From Macrothele yani (lineage: Eukaryota; Arthropoda; Arachnida; Araneae; Macrothelidae), in NCBI GenBank assembly GCA_039090855.1, contig CM077022.1, positions 72,130,971 to 72,194,970 on the forward strand: a stretch of DNA of 64,000 nucleotides, written 5' to 3'. Made by a program: the position numbers and the translations under genes. Below the pieces are notes generated by a model. The model did no database searches. It saw nothing but the letters and a program-made list of their open reading frames with translations, and was not told the origin of the DNA. Every line of letters begins with the position of its first letter. The stretch's first letter is position 1. Positions 33,171 to 43,828 of this stretch are shown here, one piece after another.

Positions 33171-34585
33171 CACTGCTGGCCACCCAAAATGCAACACCAA
33201 GAAGGACACGAGATAGCAAAGCCAGATTTACTGGACACATAACAACAGATACAAAGATGAAACGGTTGAGCTTTGAGCTTACAGGCCCGTGCGACTTGCG
33301 GAACACGCAGACATCAATAGTTCGTGTGTCCCCCATGGCTGGCAATACCGGCCGCTACACGCCACGGCATCAAACGAAAGAGGCTTTGGATGTGGGCTTC
33401 GGGTATGTCGGTCCAGGCTGCTTCCACACGTTGCAACAGTTCATCAGGCGTAGCCACGGGTGGTGCTTGCCGGGCCACCCGGTTGCCGATCAGCGACCAG
33501 ACGTGTTCGATGGGCGACATATCGGGAGAACAGGCGGGCCACGGCAGCAGTGACACCTGGTGGGCGGTGAAGAATTGTTGCACGATGCGTGCCACGTGCG
33601 GGCGCGCATTGTCCTGTTGAAACGTGGCCGCTGGCTGGTCCTGCAGGTAAGAGAGGACTACAGGCTCCAAAACGTCGGAGTTGTAGCGGTGGCTGTTGAG
33701 TGTACCGGCGATGCGTACCAGAGGGGTGCGGGTGTCATTTCCAATTGCGCCCCAAACCATAACGCCAGGCGACGGACCGGTATGGCGATGCATAATGCAG
33801 GCGTCATACAGTCTCTCACCGCGATGCCGCCACACGCAGATCCGACCACCGTGGTGTTGCAGCAGAAGCGGGATTCGTCGGAGAAGACAATGTCGTGCCA
33901 TTCCGTAGTCCAGGCGCGGCGTTCAACGGCCCATTGCCGCCGCACTCGCCGGTGGTGTAACGTCAATGGTAATCGCAGCAATGGACGCCGTGCGACAAGT
34001 CCCCGCTTCTGCAGACGACGTCGAACGGTACGTGCTGACACAAGTTGTTGCGCAGCACACCCTAATTCCTGCGCTAACGTTCGTGATGTGGCGGTGCGAG
34101 CCGTCAATGCCCGCCGCACAACATGCCGGTCCTCTCGTTTGGTGGTGTGCCGCGGCTACGGCAATCGTTCACGTCGTTCCGTCCGTCCCTCCTGCACCCA
34201 CCGAATCCATACTCGCCTCACTGTGGCTGGATGTCGTCCCACACGGGCGCCGATGTCTCGGTACGATAAACCGCTGTCGCGATAAGCCATTATTCGTCCT
34301 CTGTCGAACTCCGAAACGTGCTGGAATGACTGCCGTATTCTGCGACGAGGCATCAGGAAGCTTCTCACGCACATGTCCGGCAGCACAACACACTTCCACT
34401 ACTTACACCCCGCCTTCTGTGCACCCTTCTTATAGTGCTTTTCGGTGGCGAGCGGGGCGCACATGATTTGCATATGCCTTGCGATGCTAATCGTATGCAT
34501 GTCCTCTCGCGGGCGACGCATGCTGCGAATTTCAGGCCAATCGGATGCTTCCTTCTTGGTGTTGCATTTTGGGTGGCCAGCAGTA
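33171..34585 (-). mobile_element. GC-rich Tc1-like element (family D)
   Basis: Near-perfect ~35-bp TIRs: cactgctggccacccaaaat on the left and attttgggtggccagcagta on the right, with TA on both sides. Length 1415 bp. Base composition is visibly GC-rich against the AT-rich surroundings, suggesting a more recent arrival or a different source. Confidence 0.9.
33314..34353 (-). pseudogene. Tc1-like family D transposase, two frameshifts
   Basis: ATG at 34353 (minus) opens MPRRRIRQSFQHVSEFDRGR and the HTH YRDIGARVGRHPATVRRVWI. The frame is lost near 34160. It resumes in another frame (LTARTATSRTLAQELGCAAQ, then SARTVRRRLQKRGLVARRPL) with the first Asp in IVFSDESRFCC. After a second shift near 33860 it reads GGRICVWRHRGERL, FQQDNARPH (second Asp) and SPDMSPIEHVWSLIGNRVAR (Glu), ending GIASHGGHTNY. 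The second Asp to Glu spacing is 34. All three catalytic residues survive; only frameshifts separate it from an intact enzyme. The SPDMSPIEHVW motif is typical of arthropod Tc1-like transposases. Confidence 0.86.
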
Positions 34586-34779
34586 TATGTTCCGATAAAT
34601 AGCTGCGCATGGTAAAAGTGAATGCTTGTTTTATTGTGTTCACTGCATGCATCCTTTTGGCTTTGTGCCAGCAACGATCGATACAACACAGTTTCTAACT
34701 TTGTAATTCGTTATGCCCGAAAGTACAGGAAGACAGCTACCGAAGTACGTACGCAGTGATGAAAAATGTCTTACGGTGT

Positions 34780-35040
34780 TGGAAGCTAGACGCCGTTTAT
34801 CAGTTATTGAGATGGTTCTCCAGCCTTAAAGAAGGAAGAATATCAATTGACGGCAATGAGCGTCTCTGACTCCCTATACAACAAAAGGAAACAATGATCT
34901 GATAGATGAAGTTTGTTATTTAGTTGAGGAGAACCGACGACTAGTAATCAGAGAAATATATAATGAACTGGAAGGAATTTGTATTGGTTTATGCCAAGCC
35001 ATTGTGACTAAAGATCTAAGCATGCGACCCGTTTGATCAA
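34780..35040 (+). pseudogene. Mariner-type transposase, N-terminal fragment
   Basis: Frames give YQLLRWFSSLKEGRISIDGN, then after stops NDLIDEVCYLVEENRRLVIR and EIYNELEGICIGLCQAIVTK-DLSMRPV. These correspond to the WFxRFKEGRxSxED ... VREDRRxTxREI..ELGIS.GSxxxIL..DLxMRRV block of mariner transposases. There are multiple stops and no TIR or catalytic core. It is an old relic. Confidence 0.68.
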
Positions 35041-35514
35041 AGTGTTCTGTTACTGGTACCTGGGGAACAGCATACAAAACATTCATCTGTAACTTCAGAC
35101 TTGTTCATTTTTACAGAGACCTACGAAAGAAATTCCCCGTTACTTTTTCCCGGAAGTTTAAGAAACGTGAAAGTCAAGGGATTCGTCGATGTAGAAAAGT
35201 TCAAAGGAAATCAGACGGGACAATTGATCTTGAAAAAATCAAACACTGATTTTGAGAAGTACAGCTTCCAGCAGTGATGTTTGAATAGATGTGTTCGCCG
35301 CCCTCAGAGCTATTTCTACGCCTGAGATAAACCACAAAAATGTGCCCCATTTGTCTTATTTATATATATACGGTATATATACACAGTCGAGTCACATTAT
35401 TGTGACCACCTCCTACTTTTGATGTCCACAGCGCGTAGCCAATGAAAGAAGGCACGTGTCGTGAGCTGGCTTGAAGGGTATATAAGTTGTGGTGTAGGCA
35501 TTCTGAAAACATAT

Positions 35515-35833
35515 GGGCCGCGGGTAGCCTAGGGGTCAACTTTCATGACTGCCATGGAAAAGACCTCAGGTTCGATCCCAGGCAGTTACGAACGCTCGAA
35601 CCACTAAATATCCGCCGTGCGTCGGATGGGCACGTTAAGCCGTCGGGCCCCGGGTACTGGCCCCCGGTAATCAATAAGGGCGTCTTCCTTCCCCTTTCTA
35701 CCTCACTTCCGTGTCACTTTCCTATCGGGCACTCTAGCCCAAATCTCATTGCTTCCTATTTCTAAGGGTTGTTAAAGACCTGGGGTCAAACACTCCCTTC
35801 CTAAAATCCTCTACATATGATCTGATCTGATCT
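35515..35833 (+). mobile_element. SINE-2, full-length copy inside a Tc1 leader
   Basis: Head gggccgcgggtagcctaggg and B box ggttcgatcccagg, body gtgcgtcggatgggcacgtt, tail of gatct repeats. The target-site duplication gaaaacatat (35505-35514) / gaaaaacatat (35834-35844) lies in the Tc1 leader. The SINE is younger than the Tc1 insertion. Confidence 0.93.
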
Positions 35834-35855
35834 GAAAAACATATCACTCGTTGCT

Positions 35856-36895
35856 GTTAAGGATAAAAGGAGCGATTTATCAGATTTGCAAAAAGGTATG
35901 ACTATCGACTTTAGGGCCAAGAATGGCAGTATTTCTGAAACAGCGCAGTTCGTGAATTGTTCGCGTGCTGCTGTGGTTAAAGTGTATCGTGATTGGAGAA
36001 ATGGTACCATTGCGAATAAGCGAAGTGGAAACTGTGGAGCACCACGTGCCATTCATGTGAGAGGGTGAACGTCGGCTTCGAAAGTGCGTTAGGGCGGATC
36101 AACATGATACAGTGGAGCAACTCGCTGGCCGAATGAACCAGGGGGCTACCGGAAGTGTGCCTAAAACGACAGTTCAGCGAACCCTGCTGCGTATTGAGCT
36201 CCGATGCAGCTCGTATGGGGCTCCGATGGGATGGTCACTGCATCTATGCTAACGAAGGTGCATCGGCACAAAAGGCTTAGATTTGCACTGCGGTATCAAA
36301 ATTGGACCTTCGCTGATTGGCAAAGGATCGCCTTCTCCGATGAGTCACGTTTTCTGCTTAATCGAACTGATGGACGTTGGCGTATAAGGCGAGAAACATC
36401 GGAGAACATACACTCTTCAACCAATACTGGAAGAACACAAGCTGGTAGGGGCAGCGTTATGGTCTGGGGAATGTTTTTGTGGCATGCCCTGGGTCCACTC
36501 ATAGCTGTGGAAGGCATTATGGACCGAATTCGTTATGAATCGATCCTTGCAGATCACGCACACCCATGCATGCTGATTGCCTTCCCTGGGGCGGATGAGA
36601 TCTTCCAGCACGACAATGCGGCGCGTAACACAGCTAGAAATGTCCAGAGTGGTTGAAAGAGCACGATGAAGACTTCAATGTACTTTCCTGGCCCCCTAAT
36701 TCCCCAGATTTAAACCCAATTGAGCATCTGTGGGACCACCTCGATCGTGTTGTTTGCTCTATGGATCCTCCAGCAGCTGTCAGATGCACTGCAGTCAGCA
36801 TGGCTCCACATACATGTGAACACCTTCCAGCAATTTATTGAGTCACTCCCAACCCGTCTAGCTGCTGTCCGTGCAGAAGTTATAAGTATTCAAAA
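35856..36895 (+). pseudogene. Tc1-like transposase, DD36E-like spacing, several frameshifts
   Basis: Starts KDKRSDLSDLQKGMTIDFRA with no upstream ATG in the expected place, then CSRAAVVKVYRDWRNG, then a frame loss near 36065. The catalytic part is in other frames: IAFSDESRFLLNRTDGRWRI (first Asp), GRGSVMVWGMFLWHALGPLI, IFQHDNAARNTARNVQ (second Asp), then a one-base loss, then WLKEHDEDFNVLSWPPNSPD and LNPIEHLWDHLDRVV (Glu). Restoring the lost base would give about 36 residues between second Asp and Glu. A further shift precedes FQQFIESLPTRLAAVRAE. It belongs to a different family from the 1-1071 element, although the spacing is alike. Confidence 0.82.
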
Positions 36896-37642
36896 TTTAG
36901 GTGAAACACGTGAACTAAAAGGTATATGCTATGCGCCTCTAGTGTTTTCTATGTGAAAGTTGTTTTAGTATTTTTGTTAACGGTAAATGCAAAGGGATAT
37001 GGAAGACAAGTAGTTCTCATCCCCTCTTTTAAGCACCGTTAAGCCCGAGAATAAATACTTCACTGTTATGCCAGTTGTAAAGCACCCTGTTACACTTTTT
37101 TTTTCATTCTTTCGAGTTGGTTGTTTCGGTCATTTAGCTATATTAAACTACAATAACCAAACAATAAATCCTTTGGTGTTCAGGAGTGTATTTCTTATTT
37201 CTGAACAAAATTAAGACTTAAGAAAGATTTTGGGAAACTTTAGAGCTAATTTTAGTCTAATTTTATGTCTTCATTTTCCAACAAGAGGTAAAAAAAAAAA
37301 AAAAAAAGCAGAAGTTCGTTGTTATAACAATTTATCAATGAAAGTAGTTTAACGTATTGCACAGGATTTGTTTTTATTAATTTCAAAAACACAAATTTTT
37401 CTATCTTAAGTGATTCATCAAAATCCTTTTATTTGCTGAAGAAAAAATTGCGAATTCAAAAAAAAAAAAAAAAAAAAAAAAATTACGCAAAATTACATTT
37501 TACTGCAACATTACGTGAAGCTTTGCTATGGATATTCTGTCTGTTTGGGCAATTTCTTGAAGCATTTGTCGAGAATTTTCTTGTACAGGAGTTACAATAC
37601 AAAAATCCCTTTCTTTTTAGCATGTCTTGTGAAAGAAAAACA
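36896..37642. other. Unassigned sequence with A-runs
   Basis: Poly-A tracts at 37292-37309 and 37459-37480 may be old retroposon tails, but no body is recognised before them. Confidence 0.35.
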
Positions 37643-37868
37643 GCCGGCCCCTGTGGCGCAGTGGTCTAAGCGATGGCCTCTGATCATTCGTCCGAAAGGG
37701 GCCCGGGTTCGAATCCCGGTCAGGCATGGATGTTTTGTTTGTCTTATGGCACTGGCTCTGTCCCTTCCCTGGAACCAGTGACCCTAAATTAGGGGCGGGC
37801 GACTGCTTATAGCCCATTGAGTTGCTCACGGTGGTCGTTATACCTACAATAACAAAAAACAAAAAAAA
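37643..37868 (+). mobile_element. SINE-1, full-length copy
   Basis: Head gtggcgcagtggtctaagcg, B box gggttcgaatcccgg, body tgtcccttccctggaaccag, tail gtggtcgtta then an A-rich end. Immediately followed by a Tc1 terminus. It is nearly identical to the copy at 10982, so both are probably young. Confidence 0.93.
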
Positions 37869-37872
37869 CATG

Positions 37873-38340
37873 CGTGCTTACACACCGGAGAGCCAAAACC
37901 TTATGAAAAGCATGTTTTTATGCAAATCGAAGCAACTGCAGGTAAACCACGGCGCGTGTAAAGCTCATGAAACGATATAAATAACACCTGATACTGAGAT
38001 CTGTTAATCAGGATTAGTCTTGTTCTTCAGATGAGAAAGGTAGCTGATTGGGCATGGTACGAGCCAACAGAAGGGATGCTGCGGCGCAACTCACTGTTTG
38101 AATGCTGGTGATGAGAGTAATGTGCCACAACACACAGCACAACGAACCTTACTAAAACTGGGGCTACGTAGACGCAGGTTGCTGGGAGTGCTCATGCTAA
38201 CCTCGATTCACCGACGAAAGCGCCAACAAATGGACCCGCGAGCATCAAAACTAGACCTTGAATTATTGGGAAAAAGTCATCTGGTCCGATGAGTCCCGTT
38301 TCCTGTTGCACCACCAGGGGAAATGTTGGTAAGAGGATTC
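37873..38340 (+). pseudogene. Tc1-like family E element, truncated, degenerate transposase
   Basis: The leader is colinear (inverted) with the element at 48790-49813: atgcaaatcgaagcaactgc, gcgcgtgtaaagctcatgaa and ctgatactgagatctgttaa. Coding remains read NAGDESNVPQHTAQRTLLKL and GLRRRRLLGVLMLTSIHRRK, then VIWSDESRFLLHHQGKCW with the first catalytic Asp. Most of the N-terminal domain is missing. Similarity to the element ends right after that motif, followed by gggtcggg-rich sequence. A possible C-terminal part is at 39380-39690. Confidence 0.7.
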
Positions 38341-38379
38341 ACCTTGGGGCGAAAACAAGCCGATGGAGACAGAGATAGG

Positions 38380-38480
38380 AACGGGTCACGGGTAACCGGG
38401 TCGAGAATTTCTTGCGGGACAAACGGGTCGGGTCAAGATATTTCTGACCCGATTTCGACCCGGTTTTATTACCGTTTAAC
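38380..38480 (+). repeat. gggtcggg-rich block
   Basis: Repeats of gggtcacgggtaaccgggtc, gacaaacgggtcgggtcaag and gacccgatttcgacccggtt. A similar block (gtgacgaccgggtccgggtc) lies at 39070-39150. The two blocks flank the LINE fragment and its SINE, so they may be parts of one interrupted repeat. Confidence 0.55.
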
Positions 38481-38544
38481 TTTTGAACAGAAAAAATATT
38501 TCAAAGAACCCTTTAGAGGTCTTTGAAATAATACTTCAGAGCTG

Positions 38545-39045
38545 CAAAGTATGATCCAGGAACTTGCTGAGCAGGGTAAAGAAATGGGGATTACAAATGA
38601 ACTTTTAGAAGACTAACTGATGTACAATGAATTCACAAGGAATGAAGATTTATCGATTGATGGGGGAAAGCTGGAAATAATCGATACGTACATTTACCTT
38701 GGACAACAGATATCAAGCGAGAGTCACATTGACGAGGAAATTAATCGGCTTATAAAACTTGGTTAGGGAGATTTTTCTTTTTTTATTCTTTTTTTGATTG
38801 AAGGTTTAACGACCACCGTGAGCAACTCAATGGGCTATAAGCAGTCGCCCGTCCCTAATTTAGGCCACTGGTTCCAGGGAAGGGAGAGAGCCAGTGCCGT
38901 AAGACAAACACAACATCCATGCCTCATCGGGATTCGAACCCGGACCCTTCACGGGCGAATGGTCATAAGCCAGCGCTTAGACAACTGCGCCACCGGGGTG
39001 GCGGGAGATTTGGGAAGAAAACAGTACAATTTTTAAGAGTAATAT
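38545..39045 (+). pseudogene. RTE-like LINE reverse transcriptase, C-terminal fragment split by SINE-1
   Basis: Reads LQSMIQELAEQGKEMG..., TRNEDLSIDGGKLEIIDTYI and YLGQQISSESHIDEEINRLI-KLG. It continues after the SINE at 38775-39002 as GDLGRKQYNF. The TYIYLGQQI...EINRRI..GW motif is typical of the end of the RT domain in RTE-type LINEs. The TAG at the GW position is a decayed Trp codon. Without the SINE the two halves join at the gggagattt duplication. Confidence 0.75.
38775..39002 (-). mobile_element. SINE-1 (minus) inserted in a LINE fragment
   Basis: Flanked by gggagattt at 38766-38774 and 39003-39011. It has a T-rich end (reverse A tail) at 38775-38795, the body complement, and a head with B box complement gggattcgaacccgg. 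The LINE coding continues across it. Confidence 0.93.
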
Positions 39046-39155
39046 GTCATTATGTTGTTATAATCAAAATGTCTGGGTTAGGCCCGGGTGGGGTCCAATT
39101 ATGTGACGACCGGGTCCGGGTCCAAAATTATTGGCCCGGTTCCAACTCTGGGTGG

Positions 39156-39375
39156 GCTGCCCCTGTGGCGCAGTGGTGTATGCGCTGGCTTATGACCATT
39201 CGTCCGAGAAGGGTCCGGGTTCGAATTCCGGTGAGGCATGGATGTTGTGTTTGTCTTCCGGCACTGGATCTCTCCCTTCCCTGGAACCAGTGACCCTAAA
39301 TTAGAGACGTGCGACTGCTTATAGCCCATTCAGATGATCACGGTGGTCGTTAGACCTTCAATCAAAATTAAAAAA
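39156..39375 (+). mobile_element. SINE-1 inserted in a Tc1-like remnant
   Basis: Flanked by aactctgggtgg at 39144-39155 and 39376-39387. Head gtggcgcagtggtgtatgcg, B box gggttcgaattccgg, tail ttcaatcaaaattaaaaaaa. Confidence 0.93.
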
Positions 39376-39379
39376 AACT

Positions 39380-39690
39380 CTGGGTGGAGGAAGAGTGGCA
39401 ATGTTCTGCTGCGAAACCTTGTGTCCAGTGATTCATGTGAAGGTAACTATGACGTCTACCACCTACCTCGACATCAATGCAGACCAGGTATGTACTTTCA
39501 TGACAACGGTATTCTCCTCTAGTAGGGCCTTTAGGTATTGTCCTGGCCTCCAAATTTCCCAAACATCAATCTAAACGAGCATTTGTGGTTTGTGTTGGAA
39601 TAGCAAATCCCATCTGCGGCGGCTTAACCACGTAACTTGCAAGAGTTAAAGAATCTGCTGCTAACGTGTTGCTGCCTGATACCAGAGGCG
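39380..39690 (+). pseudogene. Tc1-like transposase, decayed C-terminal region
   Basis: Weak but ordered match: GGGRVAMF, VTMTSTTYLDINADQ, TFMTTVFSS, then (another frame) LASKFPKHQSKRAFVVCVGI where SPDLNPIEHLWxVL would stand, and SAANVLLPDTR for the ESxPxRxxAxL tail. No catalytic residue is preserved. It may be the rest of the truncated element at 37873-38340, separated by the LINE and SINE insertions. Confidence 0.5.
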
Positions 39691-41251
39691 CACTCAGTGA
39701 GGGTTGCCCAGAGGCCTGGGCCCTCCCCATTAGGTATTACTTGGTCCTTCGTTCTTCATTAATAGCTGCTTATTTTAAAATATGTTTGCAAGTGTTTCTA
39801 AATATACAGGGTTACAAGGAAAGTCCGTGATCAGACCAATATCTCAGGAACTATGGTATAGTTAGCGATTTACTTCTGTAGTTGTGTAGGAAACCCTCTA
39901 TGGTGCACACAATAACACCACGAAGGATCCATCGCCCCCTTTTGGGGGGGTTTGAGAAGGCTATCGCGCCCCGCTTTGCAAATAGGGCAAAAAAGTCAAT
40001 TACAAACTTGTTTAGCGAGGCAAAATTAGTACACAAATGTTTTTGTCCCATAACAAAAGATGGAAGGGGACTCTTCAAATGCGAAAAAAGTGGAAAGCTA
40101 TCTGGGTCCCTGTGTCCGAAGCATACTTCTATGGATTTCAAATGTGCTTTCTCCTCCTTCATCAGAAAACAAAAATGATATGCGTGGTCGGTATGACAAC
40201 ACTTCGTGAATCAGTGACGGAAAGTCGAAAGCTTTGCTATGTACGCAAGTCAATTAGATGTGCATACAGTTTTCCTATTGGATGAGTGTTTCGCCACTTT
40301 GTGCTATTTCTCCTTGTCTCCGTGTAATTTTTACTGTATTGGGCATCAAAGTCTGATATTGAATATTTCAAGGAACTGCGTTTTATTTCAGAACAAGAAC
40401 TGTTGATAAGGTTTATAGGGAAATCTTTCCTTTGTGCTTTCATTTACTTAGAACTTACCAGTTTAGATAAGTTCTAAGTAATAAGTTCTTGTCTAAGTAC
40501 TCTGTCGTTGCTTCCGGATGTTGCGATTTCTTAGGGCCACATTCCCGGTTCCCTTCCATCTTTTGTTATGGGAAAAAAACATTTATGTACTGTATTGAAC
40601 TCATTTCAAAAGAGTAGTTTTAAAAACTCTGTACACGTTATGATTAGAGTTGTTTCCGTAATTCACCGCTGATGTCGTGCTGTACTTATACATACTTGCT
40701 GTAGCAAACGCCAATATTTGCAGGGGAAAGGGATGTAATGAAGTGGAATCACACGGTATACAAATTACTCAAAGTCGGAAATTGGTGAGACTTTAAAATA
40801 GTCCTTTATTAAAAGTTATGAGAAAATTTACAGTCTATACCTAACATGGTAATAATGATGGAATCCAAGTGTTCGAGTTAGCCGTATTGGCGTGTAGTCA
40901 AATAGGAAGTGTATCGACACTTCAGTAGCTTCGGTAGTGCATAAGTCTCATTAGTTGACGATTCTGAGAAATAAGGAGAGAGGGGCTGGTCCCTCTGAAG
41001 ACTTTCTGCTTGAAATCATCCGAACACATAAACTCTCATCAAAACGTCGCGTGAAAGAAGGGGAGTCTTTTAAAAAAAATGGTGATTGTATGTAAGATAA
41101 AAGGTGAACGATGTATACAAGTTAAAATGCTTGTGAACACACTATTTACTCAGAGAGTGAGACAGAAAGTAGTTATTCATTTTACCAGCTGCCGCTTCGT
41201 AGAATGCAACGCAGCACGTTGTCGCTGAGCTGTATCCTTACAGCAACTGTA
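39691..41251. other. Unassigned sequence with one inverted repeat
   Basis: An approximately 40-bp inverted repeat pairs 40031-40075 (cccataacaaaagatggaag) with 40548-40592 (cttccatcttttgttatggg), enclosing ~470 bp that has no recognised coding. This could be a degraded MITE. Confidence 0.45.
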
Positions 41252-42430
41252 AGCTGCGTTGTTAAAATGCGCGATACAGCTGCAAACGGTATAAAAACAA
41301 GCCGGCAGCTGACCGCGATCATATCGCACTGTGAGGTTGAGTGAAAATGTCGCTGAACTGACTTTGAGAAAGGAAATATTGTTGGGTGTTATATTAGTGT
41401 GTTGTCCATAAGAGAAACCGAGAGGCATTTAAACATACCCAAGTCAACTGTTTTGGATGTACTGAATAAGTGGAAGACACATGGCGTATCTGAAGCAGCA
41501 AAACGTACAGGCAGTCCAAAGAAAATCGGTGATAGAGGACGTCGAAGCCTCAGAAGAGTCATTACAGCTAATTGACGGAGTTACTGCACAACACCTCACT
41601 GTACAGGTGAGTAGAAATGCTGGAACCTCAGTATGTACACGTACCATTCGCTTCATTCCATGGGTTACTGTGGTTGTGCGGCTGCTCATAAGCCTTTCAT
41701 CTCCACTCGGAATGCTACTCGTCGTTCAGCATGGTGTAAAGAACATTTATCGTGGACCGTAGATCAATTGAAACAGGTCCTATGGACTGATGAATCCAGA
41801 TACACGATCCATCAGTCTGATGGCCGTGTGTGGGTATGGCGGCGGCCGGGGGAACGCTATTTACCACAGTGTACTGTTCCTTATACGGTCAAGTTTGGAG
41901 CTGGCAGTGTACTCGTGTGGGGGTATTTTTCGTGGTATGGTCCCATCCCATTGGTTATCATGGACAAACCTGTTCACCAGCACGTCTACCTCGATATTCT
42001 GGACAGTTATGCCCTACCAACTCCCTGGCAATACTATGGAACCGAGCCTTGTTGGTACCAGCAGGATAATGAACCGAGCCATAAAGCAAGGACTGTTACG
42101 GAATGGATTGCCGATAATTCCGTATCGTGTGTGGACTGGCAAGCACAGCGCCCAGATTTTAATCCCATAGAGCACCTATGGGATAAATTAGAGCGCCGGA
42201 AAATAAGTTTGGAACCAAGACCTACTACTAAGCAACAGTTAGCGGCAGCATTATGTACTGAATGGAAGCGCATACCTATCGCTGTGTTCCAAAACCTTGT
42301 CGAAAGCCTGTCTCGAAGGGTCAGTGCATGCACTAAGGCCAAAGGTGGATCGACAGCGTTCTAATGTATGTCAATAAATGCTTTGTTGGGTTTCTCTTCT
42401 AGGTGTCTGGTTACTTTTGTCAATATAGTG
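41252..42430 (+). mobile_element. Tc1-like family A element, copy 4 (left TIR missing)
   Basis: Family similarity starts inside the leader (ctgcgttgttaaaatgcgcg), so the left TIR is gone. The right end acttttgtcaatatagtg is followed by TA at 42431-42432. It carries the fullest catalytic core of the family. Confidence 0.9.
41347..42364 (+). pseudogene. Tc1 family A transposase with complete DD34E core but broken N-terminus
   Basis: ATG at 41347 is followed after three codons by TGA. The N-terminal HTH is spread over shifted frames (NIPKSTVLDVLNKWK-type remains, then GDRGRRSLRRVIT with a stop). From 41633 to 42364 one frame reads CAAAHKPFISTRNATRRSAW, VLWTDESRYTIHQSDGRVWV (first Asp), FGAGSVLVWGYFSWYG, CWYQQDNEPSHKARTVTEW (second Asp), ADNSVSCVDWQAQRPDFNPI-EHLW (Glu) and RVSACTKAKGGSTAF. 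The Asp-Glu spacing is 34, the ancestral state relative to the 9-base deletion in the copies at 1.5 and 31.6 kb. Confidence 0.86.
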
Positions 42431-42432
42431 TA

Positions 42433-43340
42433 ATTTATGAATAATTGGAAACGGACTGTCATATGGTGGAGATGTTATCGCTTCAAAATATTTTTGGAGT
42501 CTCCTGGGTATCTATATTTGCATCTTCAATATGTTGAGCCACCCCTATAAAGAAATCCTAGATGCAGGGCCTGAGGTCCCAATCTTTCAGTGAACCCCCA
42601 AAATATCATAAGCTTCTCCTTTCATAGTACTTAGATGGGTGATTGGCTACAGTTGATGTGATTTTGCAACATCCCGATCACAACCATAACGAATCGGGGA
42701 AAAAACTGAAATTAATGCTTCATTTACACCACAGCATCAATCGACACAACGAGAGAGAAAATACCAATCATGAAATAACTGACTCTGGTCGTGATTGGTT
42801 AATTATTTTTTTTTATTTTGCTTTGACTTGATGCTGAGGTGGAAATCGAGAGTAAAACTTCTGTGAAATTATTCTAATACACTTTCTGCAGATCGGTATC
42901 CAACCGATGCGGAATGAAACCACAAAAAGCTCATACTGTTACTGAAGTGTAAATCCTGTACCGCCAAATTTGGCTTAACAGGGATTAGTGGATGGGAGGA
43001 AAGAAATAACAATGCTTTACAGGGATTAGTTCAAACAGAGGAAAGCAATAACAATCCTAATAACCTTACCTCACGTCGTACACTCAGCACACATATCGAT
43101 CCAGTGCCAACAATACACTGACCTGACCAAACCGATTAAGACACCCATTCACCAACGAACGGGACCAACTCGGTCCTTCATTCAAACAGTCCAAGTTACA
43201 ATAGTAAAAAACAAGAAAGATCGTACCGAATTTTCGGGTGTAATGAGCACGTCTTTTGAATCCGTTCTGACGCGAATTAAATTTATCAAAGCTATTCAAA
43301 GTCCATGGAACCGGTATGCAAAACAGCAGTATCTGACCGA
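42433..43340. other. Unassigned sequence
   Basis: No gene, repeat or RNA feature recognised. Confidence 0.35.
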
Positions 43341-43828
43341 AGAAAGAAGTTTTTCAATCAGGCTTTTATTCCCGCAGATATTGCTGTAAACGAAATCGTG
43401 AACTTACGCCCTCTGGTTGCAGACTTGTGCGTTAAAAGCATGTTTTCCCCCTGGCTGGAAAAACATGCATTATTTTAAGAAGAAAGTATTCTGCAAAGGG
43501 TTTTCGATGTGAGCGATATCGGTCCAGGAAATAAATTTTTCAGTCGAGTTTTCAAGAGCTCAGATTTTGCTACAAATGTATCAGAAGCAGAAATTAACAC
43601 TTATTCCAATGGTGGCCAAACAATTCTTTACCAAATATTAGAAATTATATGAAAGCATTTCCCATCAGGAGCTATATGCGATACAGGAAGAATATTTCAA
43701 GTCGGAGTTTTAGAAGCAGAAATATCGGGGATAACGCAATTTACTTTCACGTCCCCTATCTATGAGTAACTTGAGAGAGTGACAATACCTAAAATGGCCT
43801 TGGACATAAATGGAATCGAAAGGTAAAA
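43340..43828 (-). repeat. Minus-strand copy of the ~155-bp monomer array, left part
   Basis: Reverse complement matches 15530-17080: ttacgccctctggttgcaga, aacatgcattattttaagaa, ggtggccaaacaattcttta and cgatacaggaagaatatttc. It ends at 43794-43828, the left copy of a 35-bp direct repeat. The array continues after the R2 element at 45532. The outer ~450 bp lack part of the trimer, so it is a shortened array. Confidence 0.78.

Larger units (their letters stand above)
35382..36895 (+). mobile_element. Tc1-like element (DD36E-like), 3'-truncated, with SINE-2 inside
   Basis: The left TIR cacagtcgagtcacattatt follows TA. The leader (ggtatataagttgtgg TATA-like) is split by a SINE-2 at 35515-35833. 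The degenerate transposase follows. No right TIR could be found after the C-terminal coding remains (SLPTRLAAVRAE near 36875), so the right end is missing or unrecognisable. Confidence 0.83.

Noticed and set aside
33560..34466. Long plus-strand frames (up to 241 codons)
   Set aside because: Antisense shadows of the GC-rich family D transposase; the high GC lowers stop frequency.
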